The notes below the pieces were generated by a model. The model had not been told where the DNA came from. It ran no database searches and worked only from the letters and a program-made list of their open reading frames with translations. Positions 1-6,463 of a stretch of 7,399 bases of DNA are shown here, piece by piece. Both the position numbers and the translations under genes were made by a program. This stretch comes from CBHWET01 sp966112985 (lineage in GTDB: Bacteria > Verrucomicrobiota > Verrucomicrobiia > Limisphaerales > JACDHS01). Position 1 is the first letter of the stretch. Every line of letters starts with the position of its first letter. The DNA lies in NCBI GenBank assembly GCA_966112985.1, contig CBHWET010000264.1, positions 1 through 7,399 on the forward strand, written 5' to 3'.

Positions 1-1367
1 GGCGACCAAACAAATTTGATACCGTCGGCTATTACCACTTGTGCGGTGTCTGTGTGCCCGTCAGTTACCTGGACATTCCCACTGGTTCCAGCAGCAAAGT
101 TAAATTTGCCGATAAGGTTCCATTTCCCCCCATTGGACTGTTGATTGACGGTGACGATCTGACTTCCGCCGTTGTAATTGACGGCTAGCTTGGCTCCAGT
201 CGTACGATTGCTGCCCTGCGAATGCCATTCGTAAACGTCGTAATTTCCCGCACTCACGATGTTCGGTGAATATTGCAGGTAACTCGATCCACCGCCGCCA
301 CTCTTGTAGCGGTAATCGCTGCCAAGGCGATCGGTTGCACTTGTGCCAGTCGACCACGTTCCCACAACCAACGCGCCGGGATTATCAATGACAATGTCCG
401 CGGGCGGACTGCCCACGGTAATCGTGGTGGAAGCGATCGGGCCAAACCAATGAACACCTTCCTGCAACATTTCCCATGCAAAGCTGTAACTGGCCGCGCT
501 CGTCGGGGCCGTGCAGTTGAAAGTGAACGTGACGGTCTGGTTCGTGCCCACCGACGCAACCGGCATATCGACACGGCTTAAACCCCACCGGGTATTGTCC
601 TGTGGACTTTGCGAACCGAGGCGATATGGATTTGCCCCGGTATTTGTCCACGTGTTCATGCTGCTGATATTACGGAAGCTCACCGTCGCGGTGAATGTGT
701 CACCCGGATTTACCGTGGCTGGCACGCTGATCACCGGAGAATCCGATGCATCGTAGGGTTGGTTGTTTATTAATGCCATGAGATAACCCCAATCCCAATA
801 TTGCCCGGGATCCGTATGCGTGTTGCAGGTGGGATCGATCCCAAGGCCGGTCCCCGCCCACGACACCCACGCCGGATTTTGCCATTCGTTATGTCCAACG
901 ACGTGGTTACGATCCCGCGGAGTTATGTTCCAGGCGTCGAGAAGGTGGCGTTGTAACCCCGACGTCGCACGATACATTTCATACGTATACCAAGCGGGAT
1001 TACTGACGAAGCCTTCGTGTTCGGTGCCGAACGAATGGGTGTTCCAACAAAGGGCATGCCATGCATAATATTGTTCGCGAACCATCTGAGTAATTTCACC
1101 TCCCGCATGGTCTGTACCCGTGTCCTGTTTTCCGTTGACGCAGTAGTGAGCGCTCGCCGAAGTGCTGCGTTGCTGAAAGTAAGAGATTGTAGTGAGATAG
1201 TATCCCTCCATGTCGTGAATCACGACGAACTTATGGCCGTTACCTGAGGTGTACCAATGATTTTTGAAGGCCGGATTCCAAATAGCCGGCGCGTAATCCG
1301 GTTGCGCATGCGACAGGCTCATGCCGAGGGCTGCCGCTCCGATTATTACAGCGAGTTTTTTTAACAT
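1..1367 (-). CDS. Secreted N-acetylmuramoyl-L-alanine amidase (Amidase_2/PGRP type) with FW-like and golvesin/Xly-like domains, C-terminus off the window
   Basis: I translated the minus strand from the ATG at 1367; 455 codons are open to the window edge without a stop, so the end is missing. Residues 1-21 form a signal peptide (LKK, hydrophobic core, cleavage probably after SHA). Residues 45-195 match zinc amidases of the AmpD/T7-lysozyme fold, which cut the lactyl-alanine bond of peptidoglycan: VVIHDMEG gives zinc ligand His51, AHY gives Tyr75, FGTEHEG gives Glu116, VVGHNEW gives His159 and HTDPGQYWDW gives Asp186. Residues 205-320 look like a surface FW (NBR1-like) immunoglobulin-type domain, with Trp240, Trp261, Trp298 and Trp307. 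Residues 324-455 resemble the golvesin/Xly carbohydrate-binding-like domain (YDVYEWHSQGSNRTTGAK, VTVNQQSNGGKWNLIG, VVIADGIKFV) and appear nearly complete at the edge. No Shine-Dalgarno is seen. The gene follows a terminator, so it probably has its own promoter. Substrate (own wall or foreign peptidoglycan) is unknown. Confidence 0.88.
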   Translation of the reverse strand, partial: MLKKLAVIIGAAALGMSLSHAQPDYAPAIWNPAFKNHWYTSGNGHKFVVIHDMEGYYLTTISYFQQRSTSASAHYCVNGKQDTGTDHAGGEITQMVREQYYAWHALCWNTHSFGTEHEGFVSNPAWYTYEMYRATSGLQRHLLDAWNITPRDRNHVVGHNEWQNPAWVSWAGTGLGIDPTCNTHTDPGQYWDWGYLMALINNQPYDASDSPVISVPATVNPGDTFTATVSFRNISSMNTWTNTGANPYRLGSQSPQDNTRWGLSRVDMPVASVGTNQTVTFTFNCTAPTSAASYSFAWEMLQEGVHWFGPIASTTITVGSPPADIVIDNPGALVVGTWSTGTSATDRLGSDYRYKSGGGGSSYLQYSPNIVSAGNYDVYEWHSQGSNRTTGAKLAVNYNGGSQIVTVNQQSNGGKWNLIGKFNFAAGTSGNVQVTDGHTDTAQVVIADGIKFVWS

Positions 1368-1404
1368 AATGAGGTATTTCGACGGGTTTCGTTTAAACGC
1401 CAGA

Positions 1405-1441
1405 TGAGAAGACAGTTCTCACCTGTGTGCTCAGGGGTGAG
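1405..1441 (-). promoter_or_regulatory. Two overlapping inverted repeats in the amidase leader
   Basis: On the minus strand, about 40 to 75 bases before the amidase ATG, CTCACC (1441-1436) can pair with GGTGAG (1423-1418). The overlapping TGAGAA (1421-1416) can instead pair with TTCTCA (1410-1405) across a 5-base loop. The two hairpins share four bases (1418-1421), so they exclude each other. A 10-base palindrome, CGTTTAAACG, lies closer to the gene (1390-1399). The repeats could be part of a regulated leader or operators, but the arms are only six bases and may be chance. I could not identify convincing -35/-10 boxes. Confidence 0.3.
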
Positions 1442-1533
1442 TGGGGAACCGCAGCAGTGAATCACAGCGCGCATTCAAACGGTATCGGGAACGAACGCCT
1501 TTCGGCTTGAGGGAAACGCTGAGCGGCAACACT

Positions 1534-1577
1534 AAAACAAAAAAAACGCGCAAGGGACTATTCGCCCCTGCGCGTTT
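1534..1577 (-). terminator. Rho-independent terminator after the PfkB kinase gene
   Basis: On the minus strand AAACGCGCA at 1577-1569 pairs with TGCGCGTTT at 1552-1544. After one C-A mismatch, GGG (1567-1565) pairs with CCC (1556-1554), closing an 8-base loop. The T tract is eight T, one G and four T (1546-1534), its first three T also closing the stem. It begins 17 bases after the stop codon of the kinase gene. The other strand has only three T after the stem, so termination should act mainly on the minus-strand operon and separates it from the amidase gene. Confidence 0.93.
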
Positions 1578-1594
1578 CTAAATCTAACCGCTTG

Positions 1595-2512
1595 TTAGAA
1601 GCGAACCAGCTTCTCGAGCTCTTTTACGCGCTTCTCAATCGTGTGCTTCGTCACGCGGGTCGTCATTTTCAAACCGAATCCTTCGCAACAGAATGAAGCG
1701 ACGACACTGCCGTAAATCATGCCACGACGAATGTTCTGCTCGACAGGTCCGCGGGCAGTAGAGAGATAACCCATCATCGCGCCGACGAACGAATCTCCTG
1801 CACCAGTCGGATCAACGACGCGATTCAACGGATATGCAGGCGACATGAAAAACTCGGTTTTAGTGGGCGAGCCGTTCCGTGCCGAAAGCATCGCACCGTG
1901 TTCCCCTTTTTTGATGATGACGAATTGGGGTCCAAGCTTGTGAATCTTTTTCAACGCCGCCATCAGATTATCCTCCTGCGTCAGTTGGCGCGCTTCGCTA
2001 TCGTTTAGAACGAATCCGTCGACGCGTCGCAACAACTTCAAGAGGTCAGGCAACGCAATGTTCAGCCAAAGGTCCATCGTATCGGCCACGACGAACTTTG
2101 GACGGCGCATCTGGTCGAGGACGTGGTGCTGCAACGAAGGTGCGATATTTGCCAGCAAAACAAAATCGGCGGAACGATACGATTCCGGCAGTTTGGGGCT
2201 GAAAGTTTCAAAAACACCCAGCTCCGTTTCGAGTGTCCGGCGATTGTTCATGTTGACCTCGTATTCGCCGGACCAATGGAACGTCTTCCCTTCTGCGATC
2301 TGCAGACCTTCGAGATCAACCTTATGTTTGCGGTAAAGCTGAATATATTTTTTCGGGAAATCTTGTCCGACAATGCCCACCATTTTCACGGGAGCAAAAA
2401 AGCTCGCGGCAACAGCAGCATGGCTGGCGGAGCCGCCGAGCAGGCGCGGATTTTCCGCTTTAGGAGTTTTGATGGAATCCAACGCCGTCGAACCAACAAT
2501 TAATACGCTCAT
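1595..2512 (-). CDS. PfkB-family (ribokinase-like) kinase, substrate unknown
   Basis: A 305-residue cytoplasmic kinase that should transfer the ATP gamma-phosphate to a hydroxyl of a sugar or nucleoside-like substrate. The N-terminal PfkB glycine signature is LLGGSASHAAVA (24-35). LNDSEA (169-174) and KKGEHGA (201-207) are the usual core motifs. The C-terminal signature DPTGAGDSF (234-242) contains the anion hole and catalytic base Asp240. Length is normal for the superfamily. The sequence (GKTFHWSGEY, ANIAPSLQ, ASFCCEGFGL) resembles a widespread bacterial sugar-kinase subfamily that I recognise but whose substrate I do not know. It lies 77 bases after thiE. The spacer is AT-rich near the gene and has a TATAAC at 2526-2521 but no matching -35, so a separate promoter is uncertain. 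Only a weak GGA precedes the ATG. A strong terminator follows. Confidence 0.92.
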   Translation of the reverse strand: MSVLIVGSTALDSIKTPKAENPRLLGGSASHAAVAASFFAPVKMVGIVGQDFPKKYIQLYRKHKVDLEGLQIAEGKTFHWSGEYEVNMNNRRTLETELGVFETFSPKLPESYRSADFVLLANIAPSLQHHVLDQMRRPKFVVADTMDLWLNIALPDLLKLLRRVDGFVLNDSEARQLTQEDNLMAALKKIHKLGPQFVIIKKGEHGAMLSARNGSPTKTEFFMSPAYPLNRVVDPTGAGDSFVGAMMGYLSTARGPVEQNIRRGMIYGSVVASFCCEGFGLKMTTRVTKHTIEKRVKELEKLVRF

Positions 2513-2589
2513 TCAGTTCCGTTATATTTGAAAAAATTTGAGCGGGGAGTTTAACCCAACGCGCGGCCAACGGCAAGTTTTGCGGCGGT

Positions 2590-3237
2590 TCAATTGAGGC
2601 GTCGTCGGAAATCGCGGCACGCTGCCGTAACGTCGGGAGCGTTGAGTATCGCCGAGACAACGCAAATCCGCTGCGCACCGGCACCAAGAACAGCGTCAAT
2701 TGTCTGGAGATTGATTCCGCCAATCGCAAACCACGGCACCTTCACGTTCTCACGTGCCCAGCGCACATATTCCAGCGTCACTGGCTTTGCACTCGGTTTC
2801 GTTCCGGTCGCGTAAATCGGTCCGATAGCAATATAATCCGCATCCGCAACGATCGCGCGTTCCGCCTGAGCCGGTGCATGCGTACTCAAGCCAATTTTAA
2901 TTTTCGTCAGTTCAGAGCGCGACGTTGGCAATTGTGAGACATGGGTATATCCGGCATCGAAAAAGTCTTCCTGTCCCAGATGGCAAATATCGGCACCGAT
3001 TTCCTGGGCGATTTGGAGATAATCATTAATGACGAAGTAAACCCCCGCAGCGCGCGTGATTGGCACAATCGCCTCAGCCATGCGACGCACTTCATCAATC
3101 GGAAAATTCTTTGCGCGGAGTTGGATGATATCCGAACCGCCGTCGCACAATTGTTGCGCAACGTCGGCCGGTTTTCGGCCATGCAGATAGCCGGTGTCAA
3201 CAAAAGTATAAAGCCTACAATCAGCGAGAGCTCTCAT
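2590..3237 (-). CDS. thiE: Thiamine-phosphate synthase
   Basis: Joins 4-amino-2-methyl-5-hydroxymethylpyrimidine diphosphate to thiazole phosphate, giving thiamine phosphate and pyrophosphate. The 215-residue TIM barrel has all the family landmarks in order: QLRAK (39-43), ND (71-72), HLGQED (86-91, with the Mg-binding Asp), GLSTH (116-120), IGPIYATGTK (138-147), AIGGIN (171-176) and VVSAI (193-197). Length is normal and no key motif is missing. It starts 11 bases after the ugd stop, so the two are almost certainly cotranscribed; a weak GGGCGG precedes the ATG. No other thiamine gene (thiC, thiD, thiG, thiS) is in the window, and the 11-base gap has no room for a TPP riboswitch. Confidence 0.96.
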   Translation of the reverse strand: MRALADCRLYTFVDTGYLHGRKPADVAQQLCDGGSDIIQLRAKNFPIDEVRRMAEAIVPITRAAGVYFVINDYLQIAQEIGADICHLGQEDFFDAGYTHVSQLPTSRSELTKIKIGLSTHAPAQAERAIVADADYIAIGPIYATGTKPSAKPVTLEYVRWARENVKVPWFAIGGINLQTIDAVLGAGAQRICVVSAILNAPDVTAACRDFRRRLN

Positions 3238-3248
3238 CAGCCGCCCGA

Positions 3249-4538
3249 TTAGCGACCAATGCTCTTGTAAATGAAGCCAAGTCGCTCCATCTCATGCACG
3301 TCGAACATATTGCGTCCGTCGAACATGATTGGGTGCGTCATCGACTTACGCGCGCGTTCAATGTCCAATTTCTTGAAGACCGGCCACTCGGTCGCAACCA
3401 CAAGAGCGTCGCAGCCGTCAGCCACGGCGTTCATGTCATCGACATAGGTAACATTCTGGAGAACTGACTTGGCTTTCTCCATAGCCTTCGGATCATGCAC
3501 GCGAAGAATCGCGCCTTCTTTCTGTAAGCGCAGGCACAGATCGATCGCCGGCGACATACGAACGTCGTCGGTGTTCTGTTTGAAAGCGAGGCCAAGAACG
3601 CCGAGCTTCTTGTTCTTCAATACCCACATCGTCTCAAGAATCTTTTTTACGAAGCGATCCATCTGCTCCGCATTGATGCGCTGCACTTCTTTCAGCAATC
3701 CGAAGTTATATCCAAGTTGCTCGGAAATATGAATGAACGCGCTCAGGTCCTTCGGGAAACAACTGCCACCGAAGCCGAGCGACGCATCCAGGAACTGACG
3801 TCCAATGCGTTTGTCCATTCCCATCCCATTTGCAACTTCCATGACGTTCGCGCCTGACGCTTCGCAAATGACGGACACGGCATTGATGTAAGAAATCTTC
3901 AGCGCGAGAAACGAATTCGCCGCGTGCTTGATCAACTCCGCCGAGTTAATGTCCGTGACAATGATTGGCGCGTTGTATGGGCCGTAAATCTCCTTCATCG
4001 CCTGCACCGGCCGTTGCGATTGCACACCAATCACGACGCGGTCCGGTTTCATGAAATCGTCGACAGCAAAACCTTCACGCAAAAACTCCGGGTTGCTTAC
4101 GACGTCAACATCCACCTTCGCCTTGCAATACCGTTTGATCGTCTCGGCAACTTTTTTGCCCGTGTTCACGGGAACCGTGCTCTTATCAACCACGATCTTG
4201 TAACTCGTCATCGACTGCGCGATTTCGCGTGAAACACCTTCCATGAAACTCAAATCAACGGAACCATCTGGCTGTGGTGGAGTGGGCACCGCGATGAAGA
4301 TAACGTCGGATTTCTCGACGCCCTCTTTCGTGCTACTCGTAAAACTCAGACGTCCGGCAGAAACATTCTTTTTAACGAGCTCTTCAAGGCCCGGCTCATA
4401 GATTGGCATATGACCAGCCTTGAGCATTTTAACCTTATCTTCGTTATTATCGACGCAGATAACCTGGTGCCCGACTTCGGCGAAGCAGGTGCCTGTGACG
4501 AGACCAACATAGCCGGTTCCAATAATGGTGAGTTTCAT
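3249..4538 (-). CDS. ugd: UDP-glucose 6-dehydrogenase
   Basis: Oxidises UDP-glucose to UDP-glucuronate with two NAD+, supplying precursors for capsule, exopolysaccharide or lipopolysaccharide sugars. The 429-residue protein has the standard three parts. The N-terminal NAD domain has GTGYVG (7-12), VPTPP (84-88), DKSTVPVNTG (118-127) and SNPEFLREG (148-156). The central helical part has Lys214 in LALK and the catalytic nucleophile Cys260 in GFGGSCFPKD (255-264). The UDP-binding C-terminal domain has GLAFKQNTDDVRMSPA (316-331), TEWPVFK (383-389) and DGRNMFD (407-413). All expected catalytic residues are present. It lies 32 bases after the channel gene and 11 bases before thiE. No Shine-Dalgarno is visible. 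GDP-mannose and UDP-ManNAc dehydrogenases share the fold, but the overall match is to Ugd/TuaD. Confidence 0.96.
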   Translation of the reverse strand: MKLTIIGTGYVGLVTGTCFAEVGHQVICVDNNEDKVKMLKAGHMPIYEPGLEELVKKNVSAGRLSFTSSTKEGVEKSDVIFIAVPTPPQPDGSVDLSFMEGVSREIAQSMTSYKIVVDKSTVPVNTGKKVAETIKRYCKAKVDVDVVSNPEFLREGFAVDDFMKPDRVVIGVQSQRPVQAMKEIYGPYNAPIIVTDINSAELIKHAANSFLALKISYINAVSVICEASGANVMEVANGMGMDKRIGRQFLDASLGFGGSCFPKDLSAFIHISEQLGYNFGLLKEVQRINAEQMDRFVKKILETMWVLKNKKLGVLGLAFKQNTDDVRMSPAIDLCLRLQKEGAILRVHDPKAMEKAKSVLQNVTYVDDMNAVADGCDALVVATEWPVFKKLDIERARKSMTHPIMFDGRNMFDVHEMERLGFIYKSIGR

Positions 4539-4570
4539 GATGGCTGCAGAGTGAAAGGGACGTGGTTACT

Positions 4571-5263
4571 TTACTTGTCGTTGTTGAGCAGAAACCTGCC
4601 GTAAACCATACCGGCCAAGCCGGCGCCCAGAAGCGGTCCCACCCAGTAAATCCATTGATTATTCCAATGACTGCTCGCGAGTGCGGGACCAAACGTCCGA
4701 GCCGGATTCATCGCCGCGCCCGTAAATGGTCCGCCAAATAATATATCGAGAGTCACTGTAAATCCAATCGCCAGGCCGGCAATCATCTTGGGACCCCGGC
4801 TGTCCACGGCAGTTCCGTAGATAACGAACATCAGGAAAAATGTAAGTATCCCTTCGATCAACACCGCCTGCAAAGCATTGATTCCCTTGGGCGCGAGATC
4901 CGGGGTTCCTGTAGCCACGATGGTATTGGCGAGCGATTTGTTTTCCGGATCCAGTTGCCCCGTGAACAGGAAGAGCAAAACGAAAGCGGCAATCGTTGCG
5001 CCTGAGATTTGTGCAATCCAATAAGCAATAGAATCCCGAACGTTCATCTTACCACCGACAAGGAGCCCAAATGTCACGGCAGGATTGAATTGTCCACCCG
5101 AAATACCACCGGCCGCCGATGCCATAACGGCAATAGTCAGACCATGCGCCAGCGCCACAGCCAGCAAACCAGCGTTGTGATAAATAGCTCCAACCCCGAT
5201 GAAAATCAGCGCAAAGGTGCCAATGAATTCAGCAACGCACTGTTTGAGCAATCGATTGCTCAT
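4571..5263 (-). CDS. MIP-family channel (aquaporin) with a TIP-like selectivity filter
   Basis: A 230-residue inner-membrane channel with six predicted transmembrane helices and the two half-helix motifs NPA at 60-62 (GGQFNPAVTFG) and 186-188 (AAMNPARTFGPAL). Length and layout match E. coli AqpZ. Aligning the two without gaps around each NPA places His40, Ile174, Ala183 and Arg189 at the four aromatic/arginine filter positions (Phe43, His174, Thr183, Arg189 in AqpZ). His-Ile-Ala-Arg is known from plant tonoplast intrinsic proteins, some of which pass urea, ammonia or hydrogen peroxide as well as water. I therefore do not assign aqpZ by name. The ATG overlaps the TGA of the TPR gene (ATGA) and has no Shine-Dalgarno of its own, so translation is probably coupled. 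It is not a typical GlpF, which has the filter Trp-Gly-Phe-Arg. Confidence 0.93.
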   Translation of the reverse strand: MSNRLLKQCVAEFIGTFALIFIGVGAIYHNAGLLAVALAHGLTIAVMASAAGGISGGQFNPAVTFGLLVGGKMNVRDSIAYWIAQISGATIAAFVLLFLFTGQLDPENKSLANTIVATGTPDLAPKGINALQAVLIEGILTFFLMFVIYGTAVDSRGPKMIAGLAIGFTVTLDILFGGPFTGAAMNPARTFGPALASSHWNNQWIYWVGPLLGAGLAGMVYGRFLLNNDK

Positions 5264-6015
5264 TTCTTAACCGTATTCGTTTTAACGATCGGAGCGTTCG
5301 TCGAACCTGCCGGAGGAGTCGTCACTTCGATGACCTGATCCTGGAACGCAGGCTCTGGTTTCGCCAGTTCAGGATGTTTGGCGAGCAAAAGTTCGCGCTT
5401 CTCAACCGCGGCGGCACGCCATGCATCATACGGATTCTGGTTTTTGTCGAGCTGCTCGTACAACTTCAAAGCCTCTTCCGGTTTGTTTTGAGATTCATTG
5501 ATACGCGCAAGGCTAAGTTTCGCCTGCGATGCAGCGGGACTATTTGCGAATTTGTTAACGACTTCCTGGTATTTGGCAGTCGCTTCGGCCGTTTTGCCCT
5601 GCGCGTCGAGGCAGGAAGCAATGCCAAGAGCGGCTTCGGACTGAATCACACTGTCCGGATTGTCCTTGAGGATCTTTTCAAAGCGCGCTTGCGCATCAGC
5701 ATATTTGTTTTGCTGGAAAAGCACACCAGCCGCCAGCAAATCGGCGCGTTCACCAACAGGATTACCCGAATTATCCTGAGCGGCTTTGATATAGGTGTCG
5801 GCAGAAGCTGTTGGTTTGATGAGGCCGATGGAAGGCGGCGTGAAAACCTGTTCGTTGGCTTTGATTTCGTTTTGTTCCTTGTTCCAATTGATCAGCATCA
5901 CGACCAAAACGATGCCAAGGAGCACTGCCACACCGATCAAAACCTTCTTCGAGTTCTCAAATAACCAGGCGACAAGGTCAAAATTACCGGGTGCGTTCGT
6001 TGATTCAGCTTCCAT
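5260..6015 (-). CDS. Membrane-anchored tetratricopeptide-repeat protein, YfgM-like layout
   Basis: A 251-residue protein with a short cytoplasmic N-terminus, one transmembrane helix (about 25-43, KVLIGVAVLLGIVLVVMLINW region) and a periplasmic part. At least three TPR-type helix pairs are visible: about 93-121 (LLAAGVLFQQNKYADAQARF), 127-158 (ALGIASCLDAQGKTAEATAK) and 163-190 (KLSLARINESQNKPEEALKL). A Pro/Thr/Asn-rich tail ends in Lys-Lys. The layout resembles YfgM and related envelope scaffold proteins that associate with secretion or chaperone complexes, but the sequence does not name a specific partner. It begins 46 bases after folB. The ATG at 6015 is not preceded by a Shine-Dalgarno; the bases just before it on the transcript are the reverse, CCCCTCCT. 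It ends overlapping the channel gene by four bases, which hints at a joint envelope role. The function is otherwise unknown. Confidence 0.85.
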   Translation of the reverse strand: MEAESTNAPGNFDLVAWLFENSKKVLIGVAVLLGIVLVVMLINWNKEQNEIKANEQVFTPPSIGLIKPTASADTYIKAAQDNSGNPVGERADLLAAGVLFQQNKYADAQARFEKILKDNPDSVIQSEAALGIASCLDAQGKTAEATAKYQEVVNKFANSPAASQAKLSLARINESQNKPEEALKLYEQLDKNQNPYDAWRAAAVEKRELLLAKHPELAKPEPAFQDQVIEVTTPPAGSTNAPIVKTNTVKK

Positions 6016-6061
6016 AGGAGGGGCAAATGTTCCGAGTGAGCATCAAAAAGGCAAGCCAAAA

Positions 6062-6433
6062 TCAGACTTTTGACGGCGGTGTATTACCGGAATCTCGGGT
6101 CAGCTTCACCGACACGTACTTCGTTTGTGGAATGATAAACTTCTTCACCTCCACCGTAACTCGCGACACTTTGAACTCCGTCAGGACAATATTCGCGATG
6201 TCCGCCGCGAGTTTCTCAATCAATTTCCAATGCTGCCCTTCGCCAAGCCGCAACAGCCGTTGCGACGCTGCGAAGTAATCGACCGTGTGGATTAGATCAT
6301 CGGTTGCGGTCGCCGCGTGAAAGTCCAGTTGCATCTCGACTGTAATCAATAGCCGTTGCGCCCGCGCCCGTTCCGCATCCGGAACACCCACGTGATAAAA
6401 CACTTCCAGGTCGCTGATTGTTATCGTGTCCAT
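6062..6433 (-). CDS. folB: Dihydroneopterin aldolase
   Basis: Converts 7,8-dihydroneopterin to 6-hydroxymethyl-7,8-dihydropterin and glycolaldehyde in folate biosynthesis; many members also epimerise the substrate. The 123-residue protein is normal in length for this small octameric fold. Conserved residues can be matched to the S. aureus enzyme: Glu21 in VPDAERARAQ (Glu22), Tyr53 in TVDYFA (Tyr54), Glu73 in KLIEKLA (Glu74) and Lys98 in VEVKKFIIP (Lys100, the catalytic lysine). The start is fixed by an in-frame TGA two codons before the ATG. No Shine-Dalgarno is seen. It lies 30 bases after the HAD-Nudix gene and 46 before the TPR gene. No folK, folP or folE is in the window. FolX-type epimerases are the main alternative; the residues favour FolB. 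Confidence 0.94.
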   Translation of the reverse strand: MDTITISDLEVFYHVGVPDAERARAQRLLITVEMQLDFHAATATDDLIHTVDYFAASQRLLRLGEGQHWKLIEKLAADIANIVLTEFKVSRVTVEVKKFIIPQTKYVSVKLTRDSGNTPPSKV

Positions 6434-6463
6434 TAGTCAGGAAATCAGAGCATCAAAACATCT

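Noticed and set aside
100..651. Short open frames on both strands in the left part, suggesting a non-coding or decayed region
   Set aside because: The minus-strand frame from 1367 is continuous through the whole region and gives a coherent multi-domain protein, so there is no decay.
3238..3248. TPP riboswitch before thiE
   Set aside because: Only 11 bases separate ugd and thiE, too few for the aptamer.
5374..5964. Long plus-strand open frame of 196 codons opposite the TPR gene
   Set aside because: Its translation is low-quality shadow sequence of the TPR gene, which has a clear membrane helix and repeats in the other frame.
6016..6278. Plus-strand frame with a strong AGGAGGGG just before ATG 6027, opposite folB
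   Set aside because: It is fully antisense to folB, whose catalytic residues are intact, and its translation looks like no protein family. The purine run is probably chance, though it is a good-looking site.
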